Notes: generated from the letters alone by a model not told the origin. A stretch of 13,704 bases of DNA from an uncultured Bacilli bacterium (GCA_947628445.1 CANQZX010000027.1:1-13704), one strand, 5' to 3'. Shown: positions 7,354 through 13,659, counted from the stretch's first letter. Numbers and translations: made by a program.

Positions 7354-9171
7354 ATGTTTGGAAAAATAGTTTATATTAATGATTCAGTAGCGCATATTGC
7401 CAATTTAGGTGGCAGTAATGCTTCCGCGGATTTAATGAATGTCCATATTATTTTTGAAGAAAATAATCAACGGATTTTAGGGGAAATTACCGAAATTAAT
7501 GATCAAGTAATTAAGGTCCGGTTTTTAGGAGAATACTTAAATGGCCGTTATGTCAATGGGGTATTAAGAAAACCTTTACTTTCTTCCAAAATAAGAATTA
7601 TTAATAGCGCGGAATTACAAGAATTAATTGGAACATATAGTGATAAAACCTTTATTTTAGGCGAAAGTGCTATTTATAAGGGCTTTAAATTATGTCCTAA
7701 TGTCAATGATTTATTTTCCAATCACTTAGCCATATTCGGCAATTCTGGTTCAGGTAAATCCTGTGGGGTTGCCCGAATTGTCCAAAATCTTTTTTCCAAT
7801 CAATATGCCGTGCAATTTAATGCCAATCTATTTATTTTTGATGCATATGGTGAATATAAAAATGCTTTTGGCAAATTAAATGAAATAAATGCGAGCTACA
7901 ATTATAAGTTTATTACGAGTAATCCGACAGAAGAAAGTGATGTTCCGCTTCAAATTCCAGTTTGTCTTTTAAATCTGGATGATGTAGCGTTACTTTTACA
8001 AGCCAGCACCCATTCCCAATTACCTATCATTGAAAATTCCATTAAATTAGCCAAAATATTTTCCGTCGAATCCGAAGAAACAACGACTTATAAAAATCAC
8101 TTAATTGCCAAAGCCTTACTAGCTGTTTTATTTAGTAGTGAAACGATTTCTAATAAGAAAAACGAAATATTTACCATTTTAGAGGTATGTAATACGAAAG
8201 AATTTAACTTTGATTCCGTGATTCAAGGTTTAGGTTATACCCGAAGCTTAAGTGAATGTTTTGAAATTGATTCTAATGGTAATTTTGGCGAATCAGTACT
8301 TATAACCGATTATATTTTAAAACATATAAATGATGATATAGAAACGATTCGCGCCCCAGAAAATGCTAATTATTCCTTAAAAGATTTAGCCCAAGCCCTT
8401 GAATTTACCCTTATTAGTCAAGGCTTCCAACATAACGCTAACTTGCACGATGATGCCGTCATATTAAAGGTAAGATTAAACTCCATTATCAATAGCAAAG
8501 TAAATGATTTCTTTACGGATCAAAATATTTCCGTAGCTGATTATATTGCTTCTTTAATTAATAAAAATGGTCAAAAGGCCCAAATTATTAATATTAATTT
8601 AGAAGATGTCGATGATATTTATGCTAAGGTCATTGTTAAGATTTTTTCCCGGATGATTTTCGAGTTTGCTAAGGGCTGCGAAAAAAGAGCCTCCATTCCT
8701 TTTCATTTATTCTTAGAAGAAGCCCACCGCTATATTCAAAAGGATAATGATACTTTCTTAATCGGTTATAATATTTTTGACCGGATTGCCAAAGAAGGCC
8801 GGAAATACGGGGTAATTTTAGATATTATCAGCCAAAGACCAGTAGAAATATCCGATACCGTAATTGCCCAATGTAATAATTTCTTAATCTTTAAAATGAC
8901 CCATCCCCTTGATATTAAATATATTGAAGAAATGTTACCGAATATTTCAGCTGATATTCTCGATAAACAAAAAGTCTTACAACCAGGAAATTGTGTTTGC
9001 TTTGGCGGGGCCTTTAAAATCCCAATGATCGTTAAACTCGATTTACCAAATCCCATGCCATATAGTTCTAACTGTGATGTTTCGGCATGCTGGAAAGTAA
9101 ATGAAAGTGCTTTTACAACTAATCAGGCAGCATCAGTGCCAAATCAAAATCCCGTAAATCAAATACCTTAA
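7354..9171 (+). CDS. HerA-like (DUF87) hexameric ATPase
   Basis: A 605-residue cytoplasmic P-loop ATPase of the HerA/FtsK superfamily, whose members are ring-shaped DNA translocases. Seen in order: an N-terminal region (about 1-80) consistent with a HAS-barrel; Walker A GNSGSGKS (129-136) after HLAIF; a long helical insert (about 205-440); Walker B LFLEEAHR (about 452-459); and GRKYGVILDIISQRP with the polar sensor/arginine region SQRP (about 492-496). CNNFLIFKMTHPLD follows, as is typical of HerA. A short Gln/Asn/Pro-rich tail ends the protein. AGAGGTG stands upstream of ATG 7354. The NurA nuclease that partners archaeal HerA is not encoded here. Instead two single-pass membrane proteins precede it in the same unit, and a terminator follows. 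Whether it moves DNA, as in archaea, or serves another process is not shown by the sequence. Confidence 0.88.
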   Translation: MFGKIVYINDSVAHIANLGGSNASADLMNVHIIFEENNQRILGEITEINDQVIKVRFLGEYLNGRYVNGVLRKPLLSSKIRIINSAELQELIGTYSDKTFILGESAIYKGFKLCPNVNDLFSNHLAIFGNSGSGKSCGVARIVQNLFSNQYAVQFNANLFIFDAYGEYKNAFGKLNEINASYNYKFITSNPTEESDVPLQIPVCLLNLDDVALLLQASTHSQLPIIENSIKLAKIFSVESEETTTYKNHLIAKALLAVLFSSETISNKKNEIFTILEVCNTKEFNFDSVIQGLGYTRSLSECFEIDSNGNFGESVLITDYILKHINDDIETIRAPENANYSLKDLAQALEFTLISQGFQHNANLHDDAVILKVRLNSIINSKVNDFFTDQNISVADYIASLINKNGQKAQIININLEDVDDIYAKVIVKIFSRMIFEFAKGCEKRASIPFHLFLEEAHRYIQKDNDTFLIGYNIFDRIAKEGRKYGVILDIISQRPVEISDTVIAQCNNFLIFKMTHPLDIKYIEEMLPNISADILDKQKVLQPGNCVCFGGAFKIPMIVKLDLPNPMPYSSNCDVSACWKVNESAFTTNQAASVPNQNPVNQIP

Positions 9172-9189
9172 AATATCCCAAAAATACCC

Positions 9190-9216
9190 AAAATTGCCCT
9201 CAAAAAGGCAATTTTT
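9190..9216 (+). terminator. Terminator of the HerA operon
   Basis: A 9-bp stem AAAATTGCC (9190-9198) with GGCAATTTT (9207-9215), an 8-base loop and a short T run ending at 9216. The T tract overlaps the stem, so strength may be moderate. A second 10-bp inverted repeat (TCCCAAAAAT, 9176-9185; ATTTTTGGGA, 9268-9277) encloses it. Confidence 0.65.
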
Positions 9217-9285
9217 AAATGGACCAAATTTCCCAAATATTAGCCAAAAATTAGGCACTTTTAAGACATTTTTGGGAGTAAAAGT

Positions 9286-9314
9286 TTGCAATTTCACTTA
9301 AGTTGTGCTATAAT
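9286..9314 (+). promoter_or_regulatory. Promoter of the lysozyme-like gene
   Basis: TTGCAA (9286-9291), a 17-base spacer and a perfect TATAAT (9309-9314) with TG at 9306-9307. Transcription would begin near 9321. The frame of the downstream gene is open from a TTG at 9286, but that codon is part of the -35 box and is not a start. Confidence 0.75.
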
Positions 9315-9354
9315 AGATAACATCTCGCGAAAAAGGGGAGGTTTAATAGATACT

Positions 9355-10161
9355 ATGAAAGATTATGTCCTGCGTAACAGGAAGGGATTATTATTAGTAT
9401 TATTAGCAGTTTTAGTAACGAGTTTAGTTGAAATAAGCAATATTAAAGGAAACAATAAACCGGATTTAAGTATTCGGTATAATGGTTTTAATATCGAACA
9501 AAAGAAGGAATTAAGCGAAGAAGAAATCGTTGAGCAATTCTTTACGGATAATCAAAACTATTTTGCCTTTTATGCTAAAACATTTCAAATTGAAGAAGAA
9601 AAATTAATTACTTTATTAAAAGACGATTATCAAAATAATGGCATATTAGAGGCCACTAATCTTGATAAATATTTAATTGACTATTTATTGGCGTTAGAAA
9701 GCGAGAATAAGGACTTATTTAATAATAAAATAACGTCAAGTATGCCTAATAGCGAATATATTGTAAGTTTAATTAAATATTTTACCAAAGTTTATGATAA
9801 TGTCGACTTCAAGATTGCGGCAGCGATTGGTTTAATTGAATCAGGATACCGTTCCGAATACATGCTTAAGTGTAATAATGTCTTTGGGGGTATGGCCGGA
9901 GGTAAATTAATCAAATATAAAAGTATCGAATATGGTATTTTAAAATATGTGCAACTTTTAAGTGAAGGTTATTTTGCTAAAGGATTAGATACCGTCGAAA
10001 AAATAGGGCGGGTTTATAACCCTGTAGTAAACGGAAACGGTCAAAAGGTAGCAAGTCCAACTTGGATAGTAAATGTCAATAATGCCATCAGTAAATATGA
10101 AGATATCACTTTACCAAGTACTTTAGCCGAAATACTTACTTTACAGACCAAGCCAGAATAA
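9355..10161 (+). CDS. Membrane-anchored lysozyme-like (glucosaminidase-type) protein
   Basis: The 268-residue product has a basic N-terminus, one hydrophobic segment at about 11-26 (anchor or signal without a lipobox) and an acidic helical linker. The C-terminal domain (about 130-250) resembles the glucosaminidase/transglycosylase lysozyme-like fold. Within it AAAIGLIESGY places a candidate catalytic glutamate at E162. It is followed by CNNVFGGM (173-180), KSIEYGILKYVQLL, YNP (221-223) and SPTWIVNVNNAI, the usual order of landmarks in that fold. It would act outside the membrane on peptidoglycan, perhaps in growth or separation. Family assignment is by motif order only, and the exact bond cut is unknown. 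I chose ATG 9355; the strong GGGGAGG site (9335-9341) lies 13 bases upstream, an unusually long gap. It stands alone, with its own promoter, before the 6S RNA gene. Confidence 0.72.
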   Translation: MKDYVLRNRKGLLLVLLAVLVTSLVEISNIKGNNKPDLSIRYNGFNIEQKKELSEEEIVEQFFTDNQNYFAFYAKTFQIEEEKLITLLKDDYQNNGILEATNLDKYLIDYLLALESENKDLFNNKITSSMPNSEYIVSLIKYFTKVYDNVDFKIAAAIGLIESGYRSEYMLKCNNVFGGMAGGKLIKYKSIEYGILKYVQLLSEGYFAKGLDTVEKIGRVYNPVVNGNGQKVASPTWIVNVNNAISKYEDITLPSTLAEILTLQTKPE

Positions 10162-10163
10162 AG

Positions 10164-10192
10164 TTGAATAAACTTTGAAGATTTGTTATAAT
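10164..10192 (+). promoter_or_regulatory. Promoter of 6S RNA
   Basis: TTGAAT (10164-10169), a 17-base spacer and a perfect TATAAT (10187-10192) with TG at 10184-10185. The predicted start, G10199, is also where the long closing stem of the RNA begins. Confidence 0.75.
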
Positions 10193-10198
10193 TAAATT

Positions 10199-10379
10199 GT
10201 CTAGAGGATAAGTTTATTATGTATAAAACCGACTAAGATAGAAAATTGGGAATCTAATTGACTGTGGTGTAGAAGACTTTTCCATTAAGTGAAAAAGGAT
10301 CCTAAAGCAGTTCATGTGATGCCCACCTGCCGAGCGCGGGTTTTTATCTAAAATAGACTTACCTTTGGACTCTTTTTTT
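10199..10379 (+). ncRNA. ssrS: 6S RNA
   Basis: 6S RNA mimics an open promoter and holds the housekeeping RNA polymerase in stationary phase. Seen: a gap of 237 bases without a gene, with a strong promoter and a terminal T run. The predicted 5' end (10199-10213) pairs with 10357-10370 in a 14-pair closing stem with one bulged A and two G-T pairs. The helix continues through 10214-10218 with 10352-10356, and then ATAAAACC (about 10223-10230) with GGGTTTTTAT. A terminal hairpin forms at about 10277-10297 (CTTTTC against GAAAAAG), and TGTGG/CCCAC pairing flanks a central open region. This long rod with a central bubble and length near 180 is the 6S design. In Bacillus the bsrA 6S gene lies beside yrvM (tcdA) and aspS, and here tcdA follows directly. 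The primary sequence itself is poorly conserved. Confidence 0.82.
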
Positions 10380-10398
10380 ATGTTTAATGAGGTGTTTT

Positions 10399-11064
10399 AT
10401 GTTTGAGCGAATAATTTCCTTAATTGGAACTGAAAAATTAGCTAAGATTCAAAAACAACGGGTTTTAATTGTGGGCTTAGGTGGAGTAGGAGGCATTGCG
10501 GCCGAAACTCTCGTTCGCAGTGGGATTAAATATCTTACCATTATTGATGGCGATACATTTGCTGCCAGTAATTTAAACCGACAAGTACTTTCCTTTACTG
10601 ATAATATTGGCCAAAGTAAAGTTGAAGTAGGGAAAAAATATTTGCAAAATATTAATCCGGACTGCCAAATTGAGGTCATAGATGCCTTTTTAACGGATAA
10701 TAATCAAGATTTATTAAAAGAATATGATTATATTATCGATGCCTGTGATACCCTTAATACCAAGCTTTTACTTATAAAATATGCTAAGAAAAAAAATAGC
10801 AAAATCATCACAGCTTTAGGAATGGGGAAAAAACTCGATCCCAGTTTAGTTAAAATTACGACGCTTGATCAAACGTATAATGATCCTTTAGCCAAGAATC
10901 TGCGATTACTAGTAAAGAAAAACCATTTAGATGGGTCCATCCCCGTAGTCTTTTCCCCGGAAAAACCCATAAATAAAGAGCAGGAGATTGCCTCAATGAT
11001 GCCTGTTCCCGCAACCGCGGGCATATATTTAGCCTCTTTCGTTATTAATGATATCATTAAATAA
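10399..11064 (+). CDS. tcdA: tRNA threonylcarbamoyladenosine dehydratase (TcdA/YrvM family)
   Basis: An E1-like (ThiF/MoeB superfamily) enzyme that uses ATP to cyclise t6A at position 37 of ANN-decoding tRNAs to ct6A. Seen in the 221-residue product: the nucleotide-binding loop GLGGVGG (26-32), D50-G-D with NLNRQ (58-62), DACDT (114-118), TALGMGKKLDPS (138-149) and the C-terminal PVPATAGIYLASFVINDII. The order and the GMGKKLDPS block fit TcdA better than ThiF, MoeB or HesA, and there are no CxxC zinc pairs of the MoeB type. It is some 30 residues shorter than YrvM of Bacillus. AATGAGGTG (10386-10394) supports ATG 10399; the in-frame ATG 10387 is inside that ribosome site. It lies just after 6S RNA, so it may depend on read-through of the 6S terminator. 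Confidence 0.87.
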   Translation: MFERIISLIGTEKLAKIQKQRVLIVGLGGVGGIAAETLVRSGIKYLTIIDGDTFAASNLNRQVLSFTDNIGQSKVEVGKKYLQNINPDCQIEVIDAFLTDNNQDLLKEYDYIIDACDTLNTKLLLIKYAKKKNSKIITALGMGKKLDPSLVKITTLDQTYNDPLAKNLRLLVKKNHLDGSIPVVFSPEKPINKEQEIASMMPVPATAGIYLASFVINDIIK

Positions 11065-11100
11065 AAAAATAAAGGGGATGTAATGAAATGAAATAATTTC
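11064..11100 (+). repeat. Left arm of a 37-bp inverted repeat
   Basis: It starts AAAAAATAAAGGGG and ends GAAATAATTTC. The reverse complement of 11414-11450 is identical except at position 11078 (A here, C in the other copy). The first base is the last base of the tcdA stop codon. Confidence 0.9.
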
Positions 11101-11114
11101 TTTACTCCCTTTTT
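11071..11114 (+). terminator. Terminator of tcdA
   Basis: AAAGGGG pairs with the CCCTTT side (11071-11077 with 11106-11112, one G-T pair), then GTAA (11080-11083) with TTAC (11102-11105) and GAAAT (11085-11089) with ATTTC (11096-11100). The loop is six bases, and a T run to 11114 follows. The left half lies within the left repeat arm. Confidence 0.6.
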
Positions 11115-11224
11115 AATGTTGAAAAAATATAAAATTTTTGAAATTTTGCTTTATTTCTTATATATGATATATTTGTTTATTCTAAAGTATCGTTTGATTA
11201 AATGTTTTCTTATATTTTTAGAAC

Positions 11225-11248
11225 ATTATTATTATTATTATTATTATT
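11225..11248 (+). repeat. (ATT)8 microsatellite
   Basis: Eight perfect ATT units in the intergenic gap. Such tracts are prone to slippage and may vary in length between strains. No role is visible. Confidence 0.95.
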
Positions 11249-11351
11249 TGCTCAATGTATTTGTCTGAGGAAACTAGAAAAAGAAATCTTTTTATAGTAA
11301 AATATTCCATGTGATACATCTTCTTTCGTCGATTAGATTGTATCACATATT

Positions 11352-11382
11352 GCGTTAGAAATTAAGTTTTCTAGCGCTTTTT
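11352..11382 (+). terminator. Strong intergenic terminator, plus strand
   Basis: A 10-pair stem GCGTTAGAAA (11352-11361) with TTTCTAGCGC (11368-11377), one G-T pair, a 6-base loop and five T residues. It is the most GC-rich hairpin of the gap. It has no protein gene upstream, since tcdA already has its own terminator, so it may end a small RNA. Confidence 0.7.
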
Positions 11383-11397
11383 AGTTTTTTGACAAAC

Positions 11398-11440
11398 AAA
11401 AAAGAACTATAATGAAATTATTTCATTTCATTACAGCCCC
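11398..11440 (-). terminator. Terminator of rarA-gpsA
   Basis: On the minus strand, 11436-11425 pairs with 11418-11407 (12 pairs, one G-T) around a 6-base loop, and six T residues follow (11403-11398). GGGG at 11440-11437 can extend the stem with wobble pairs. Half of the hairpin is the right repeat arm. Confidence 0.7.
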
Positions 11441-11450
11441 TTTATTTTTT
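11414..11450 (-). repeat. Right arm of a 37-bp inverted repeat
   Basis: The copy of 11064-11100 in opposite orientation, with one difference (G11436). It includes the gpsA stop codon (11444-11442) and the two lysine codons before it. Confidence 0.9.
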
Positions 11451-12416
11451 GGCAATTAAGAATTTAGCTAGATTTTGCGGATCTTCGGCGTTATAGACAA
11501 TATTATGAATTACATTAATTAAAGGAATATCGATATTTTTATGTTTTAATAATTTATAGACAACATCTAAGGTATAATATCCTTCAACTGTATTATTTAC
11601 TAAATATTCTTCAATTTTTTGGGTATCTTTAGTACTACCGATGGTATAACCAAAGGAGAAATTCCGACTTTTATGACTCATACAGGTAAGCATTAAATCA
11701 CCAACCCCGGCGAATGATAAAATCGTTTTGGGATTACCGCCTAAATAATAAATAATTTCTTTAATATCGTGCAAAGATTCATTAATTAAGAAAGATTGGG
11801 TAGATTCCGAATATCCTAAACCACATAAAATACCAGAAGCAATGGCAATACAGTTTTTGACCGAACCACATAATTGAATTCCAATTATATCTTTGCTAGG
11901 TCGAAGCTTTAATTGTTCATTAGGTAGACAAGCCATAATCGTTCGTTCACTTTTTTTACTTAAACTCGCAATAGCTAGGGCAGATGGTTCGCCATTAATC
12001 ATATCAACCGCGAAAGTGGGGCCGGAGATTACCGCGATATTTTTCGTATTCAAGGTTTCCATTATAACATTAGATAGTAATTCTTCGCGACTTTCTTCAA
12101 TACCCTTTGACGCAATACAGATTACCATTTTCTTATGATAAAAAGGTTTAATTTTTTGAGCAACAATATCGACATATTTCGAAGCACAAGTAATAAAAAT
12201 TACCTCGGCCTTAGCCATGGCCTCTTCATAGGAAGTCGTTAAATTAATATTTTGCGGAATCTTTACATCCGCAATTGCCTTTAATTGATGAGTTTTAAGA
12301 AACTTTTGCACCAATTCGGGATTTTCACTCCACATCATAATTTCATTATTATTCTTGGCTAATTCTAAAGCCAAGGCTAAACCGTAAATTCCGGTTCCAA
12401 TCATACATATTTTCAT
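11442..12416 (-). CDS. gpsA: NAD(P)-dependent glycerol-3-phosphate dehydrogenase
   Basis: Reduces dihydroxyacetone phosphate to sn-glycerol 3-phosphate for phospholipid synthesis in the cytoplasm. The 324-residue product has an N-terminal Rossmann loop GTGIYG (7-12), ASKGIE with K104, GPTFAVD (132-138) and the helical domain with SVKN (K187, N188). GVGDLMLT follows (D240, T244), then SRN (R251, N252) and NTVEGYYT. All residues known to line the active site in this family are present. Two stretches depart from the norm: the start is GTGIYG rather than GAGSWG, and the usual LITRGL reads LINESL (210-215). Length is normal. The start overlaps the rarA stop as ATGA, so it is translated with rarA. 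It is the last gene of the unit, and its terminator lies in the repeat arm just beyond. Confidence 0.92.
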   Translation of the reverse strand: MKICMIGTGIYGLALALELAKNNNEIMMWSENPELVQKFLKTHQLKAIADVKIPQNINLTTSYEEAMAKAEVIFITCASKYVDIVAQKIKPFYHKKMVICIASKGIEESREELLSNVIMETLNTKNIAVISGPTFAVDMINGEPSALAIASLSKKSERTIMACLPNEQLKLRPSKDIIGIQLCGSVKNCIAIASGILCGLGYSESTQSFLINESLHDIKEIIYYLGGNPKTILSFAGVGDLMLTCMSHKSRNFSFGYTIGSTKDTQKIEEYLVNNTVEGYYTLDVVYKLLKHKNIDIPLINVIHNIVYNAEDPQNLAKFLIAKK

Positions 12417-13612
12417 TTTTCACCCTTCATTTCTTTATGTAAATTATTTAAATTAATTTCAACTTTATTTGGTTTCATTTGATAATAGCGCCGATTTTTT
12501 AAATTAGCTGGTAAATATTCTTGTTTCACATAATCATTTTTATAATTATGCGGATATTTGTAATCCGGACTAGTAGTTTTAATGTGATTGGGCACATTAC
12601 CCGTATTACCTTTATGAATATCGTTTAAGGCCTCATCAATTGCCATAATCGCACTATTACTTTTAGGCGATAAAGCCATTTCAATTACAATTTCACCTAG
12701 AGGAATTCGGGCCTCAGGTAGACCAACTAAATCCGCCGCATGAATAGCCGCCATTAAGCGAGGACCAATACCAGGATTAGCAAGGCCAATATCTTCATAA
12801 GCAATAACTGAAAGCCGCCGGAAAATACTATCAAGATCACCGGCCTCAATTAAGCGGGCTAAATAGTGCAAAGAAGCATCGACATCGCTACCACGAATTG
12901 ATTTTTGCAAGGCACTTAAAACATCGTAATGGCCATCTTCATTAGCATCGTGAAAAAAGGCCGGTTTATTATTAATTTCTTGGACTAAACTTAAATCTAT
13001 TTGTTTATTTTCACTCGAATAGTAGCAAACCTCAAGTAAATTAAGAGCAAAACGAATATCGCCACTGGCTAAATTAGCAATGTAATCTAAGGCCTCAGTA
13101 CTAACTTTTATTTTAGGTAAAAAGCTCATGGCTCGGTTAAGACCTTTAATAATATCGTCTTTAGTTAATTCTTTTAATTCAAATATTTGACAACGACTCC
13201 GAATCGCCGGATTAATTTTATGATAGGGATTACTAGTCGTTAGCCCAATTAAAATAATTGTTCCTTTTTCAATATGGGGAAGGAGGATATCTTGTTTATC
13301 TTTATTCATTCGATGAAACTCATCGATGATTAAAACTAATTCTCCGTTTAATTTGGCTTCCGCAATCGCGGCATCAAAATCACTTTTATTATTGCTGGTC
13401 GCATTCATAAACTTGGCTCTTAAGTTTAATTCATTGACTAAAGCATAGGCAATAGATGTCTTGCCAATTCCTGGTTTACCATATAAAATCATTGAAAAAA
13501 TTTTCTTGTTTTTGACAAGATTAGAAAGGATTTTATTAGGACCGACTAAATGTTGTTGGCCTAAGACTTCCGCAAGACAAGTAGGCCGTAATTTATCAGC
13601 TAAAATTTCCAT
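12413..13612 (-). CDS. rarA: Replication-associated recombination protein A (MgsA/RarA/WRNIP1 family)
   Basis: An AAA+ ATPase related to clamp-loader subunits that acts at stalled replication forks. The 399-residue product has the family N-terminus LADKLRP and EVLGQQHLVGP, Walker A GKPGIGKT (45-52), Walker B LVLIIDEFHR (92-101), and sensor 1 in TTSNP (125-129). The arginine finger is in SRC (R140), followed by NLASGDIRFALNLLE. The C-terminal tetramerisation region has AYEDIGLANP and the closing DYKYPHNY...YLP block. Walker A is usually GPPGTGKT; here GKPGIGKT keeps the key Lys and Thr. It is slightly shorter than the Bacillus protein. GAGGT stands upstream of ATG 13612. It overlaps gpsA by 4 bases. 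In Bacillus the rarA homologue yrvN also lies near hisS, yrvM and 6S RNA. Confidence 0.95.
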   Translation of the reverse strand: MEILADKLRPTCLAEVLGQQHLVGPNKILSNLVKNKKIFSMILYGKPGIGKTSIAYALVNELNLRAKFMNATSNNKSDFDAAIAEAKLNGELVLIIDEFHRMNKDKQDILLPHIEKGTIILIGLTTSNPYHKINPAIRSRCQIFELKELTKDDIIKGLNRAMSFLPKIKVSTEALDYIANLASGDIRFALNLLEVCYYSSENKQIDLSLVQEINNKPAFFHDANEDGHYDVLSALQKSIRGSDVDASLHYLARLIEAGDLDSIFRRLSVIAYEDIGLANPGIGPRLMAAIHAADLVGLPEARIPLGEIVIEMALSPKSNSAIMAIDEALNDIHKGNTGNVPNHIKTTSPDYKYPHNYKNDYVKQEYLPANLKNRRYYQMKPNKVEINLNNLHKEMKGEK

Positions 13613-13628
13613 ACTACCTCACTATTTA

Positions 13629-13657
13629 ATTGTACTAAATTTCTAACGAAAAGTCTA
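13629..13657 (-). promoter_or_regulatory. Candidate promoter of rarA-gpsA
   Basis: Read on the minus strand: TAGACT (13657-13652), a 17-base spacer and TACAAT (13634-13629). Transcription would begin near 13622, ten bases before rarA. The -35 box matches the consensus at four of six positions. Confidence 0.55.
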
Positions 13658-13659
13658 TA

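Larger units (their letters stand above)
11065..11441. other. Gene-poor gap between convergent tcdA and gpsA
   Basis: This very AT-rich stretch lies between the two stop codons. It holds both arms of the inverted repeat with their terminators, an (ATT)8 tract (11225-11248), a 6-bp hairpin (11278-11293), a 10-bp stem with a 20-base loop (11309-11318 with 11339-11348) and a strong plus-strand terminator (11352-11382). I see no gene I can defend. A 50-codon hydrophobic frame (11116-11268) has no ribosome site. The layout could be a small non-autonomous mobile element or a small-RNA locus. Confidence 0.6.

Noticed and set aside
9172..9285. Repeated CCCAAA motifs and the 10-bp inverted repeat around the HerA terminator as a mobile element or operator
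   Set aside because: The motifs are short and irregular. The inverted repeat can be explained by base composition around a terminator.
9286..9354. TTG 9286 as the start of the lysozyme-like gene
   Set aside because: This codon is the -35 box of a very good promoter, and the transcript begins about 35 bases later.
10387..10398. ATG 10387 as the tcdA start
   Set aside because: It lies inside the Shine-Dalgarno sequence that serves ATG 10399.
11225..11248. CRISPR-like or other functional repeat array
   Set aside because: It is a simple trinucleotide tract without spacers.
11218..11319. Minus-strand frame of 33 codons starting in the 10-bp stem, with a purine-rich site upstream
   Set aside because: It ends in a run of Ile codons from the ATT tract, has no family resemblance, and is no longer than chance allows in such DNA.
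11389..11413. TTGACA and TATAAT as a plus-strand promoter reading into gpsA
   Set aside because: The spacer is only 13 bases. Both boxes are explained by the T run and stem of the two terminators.
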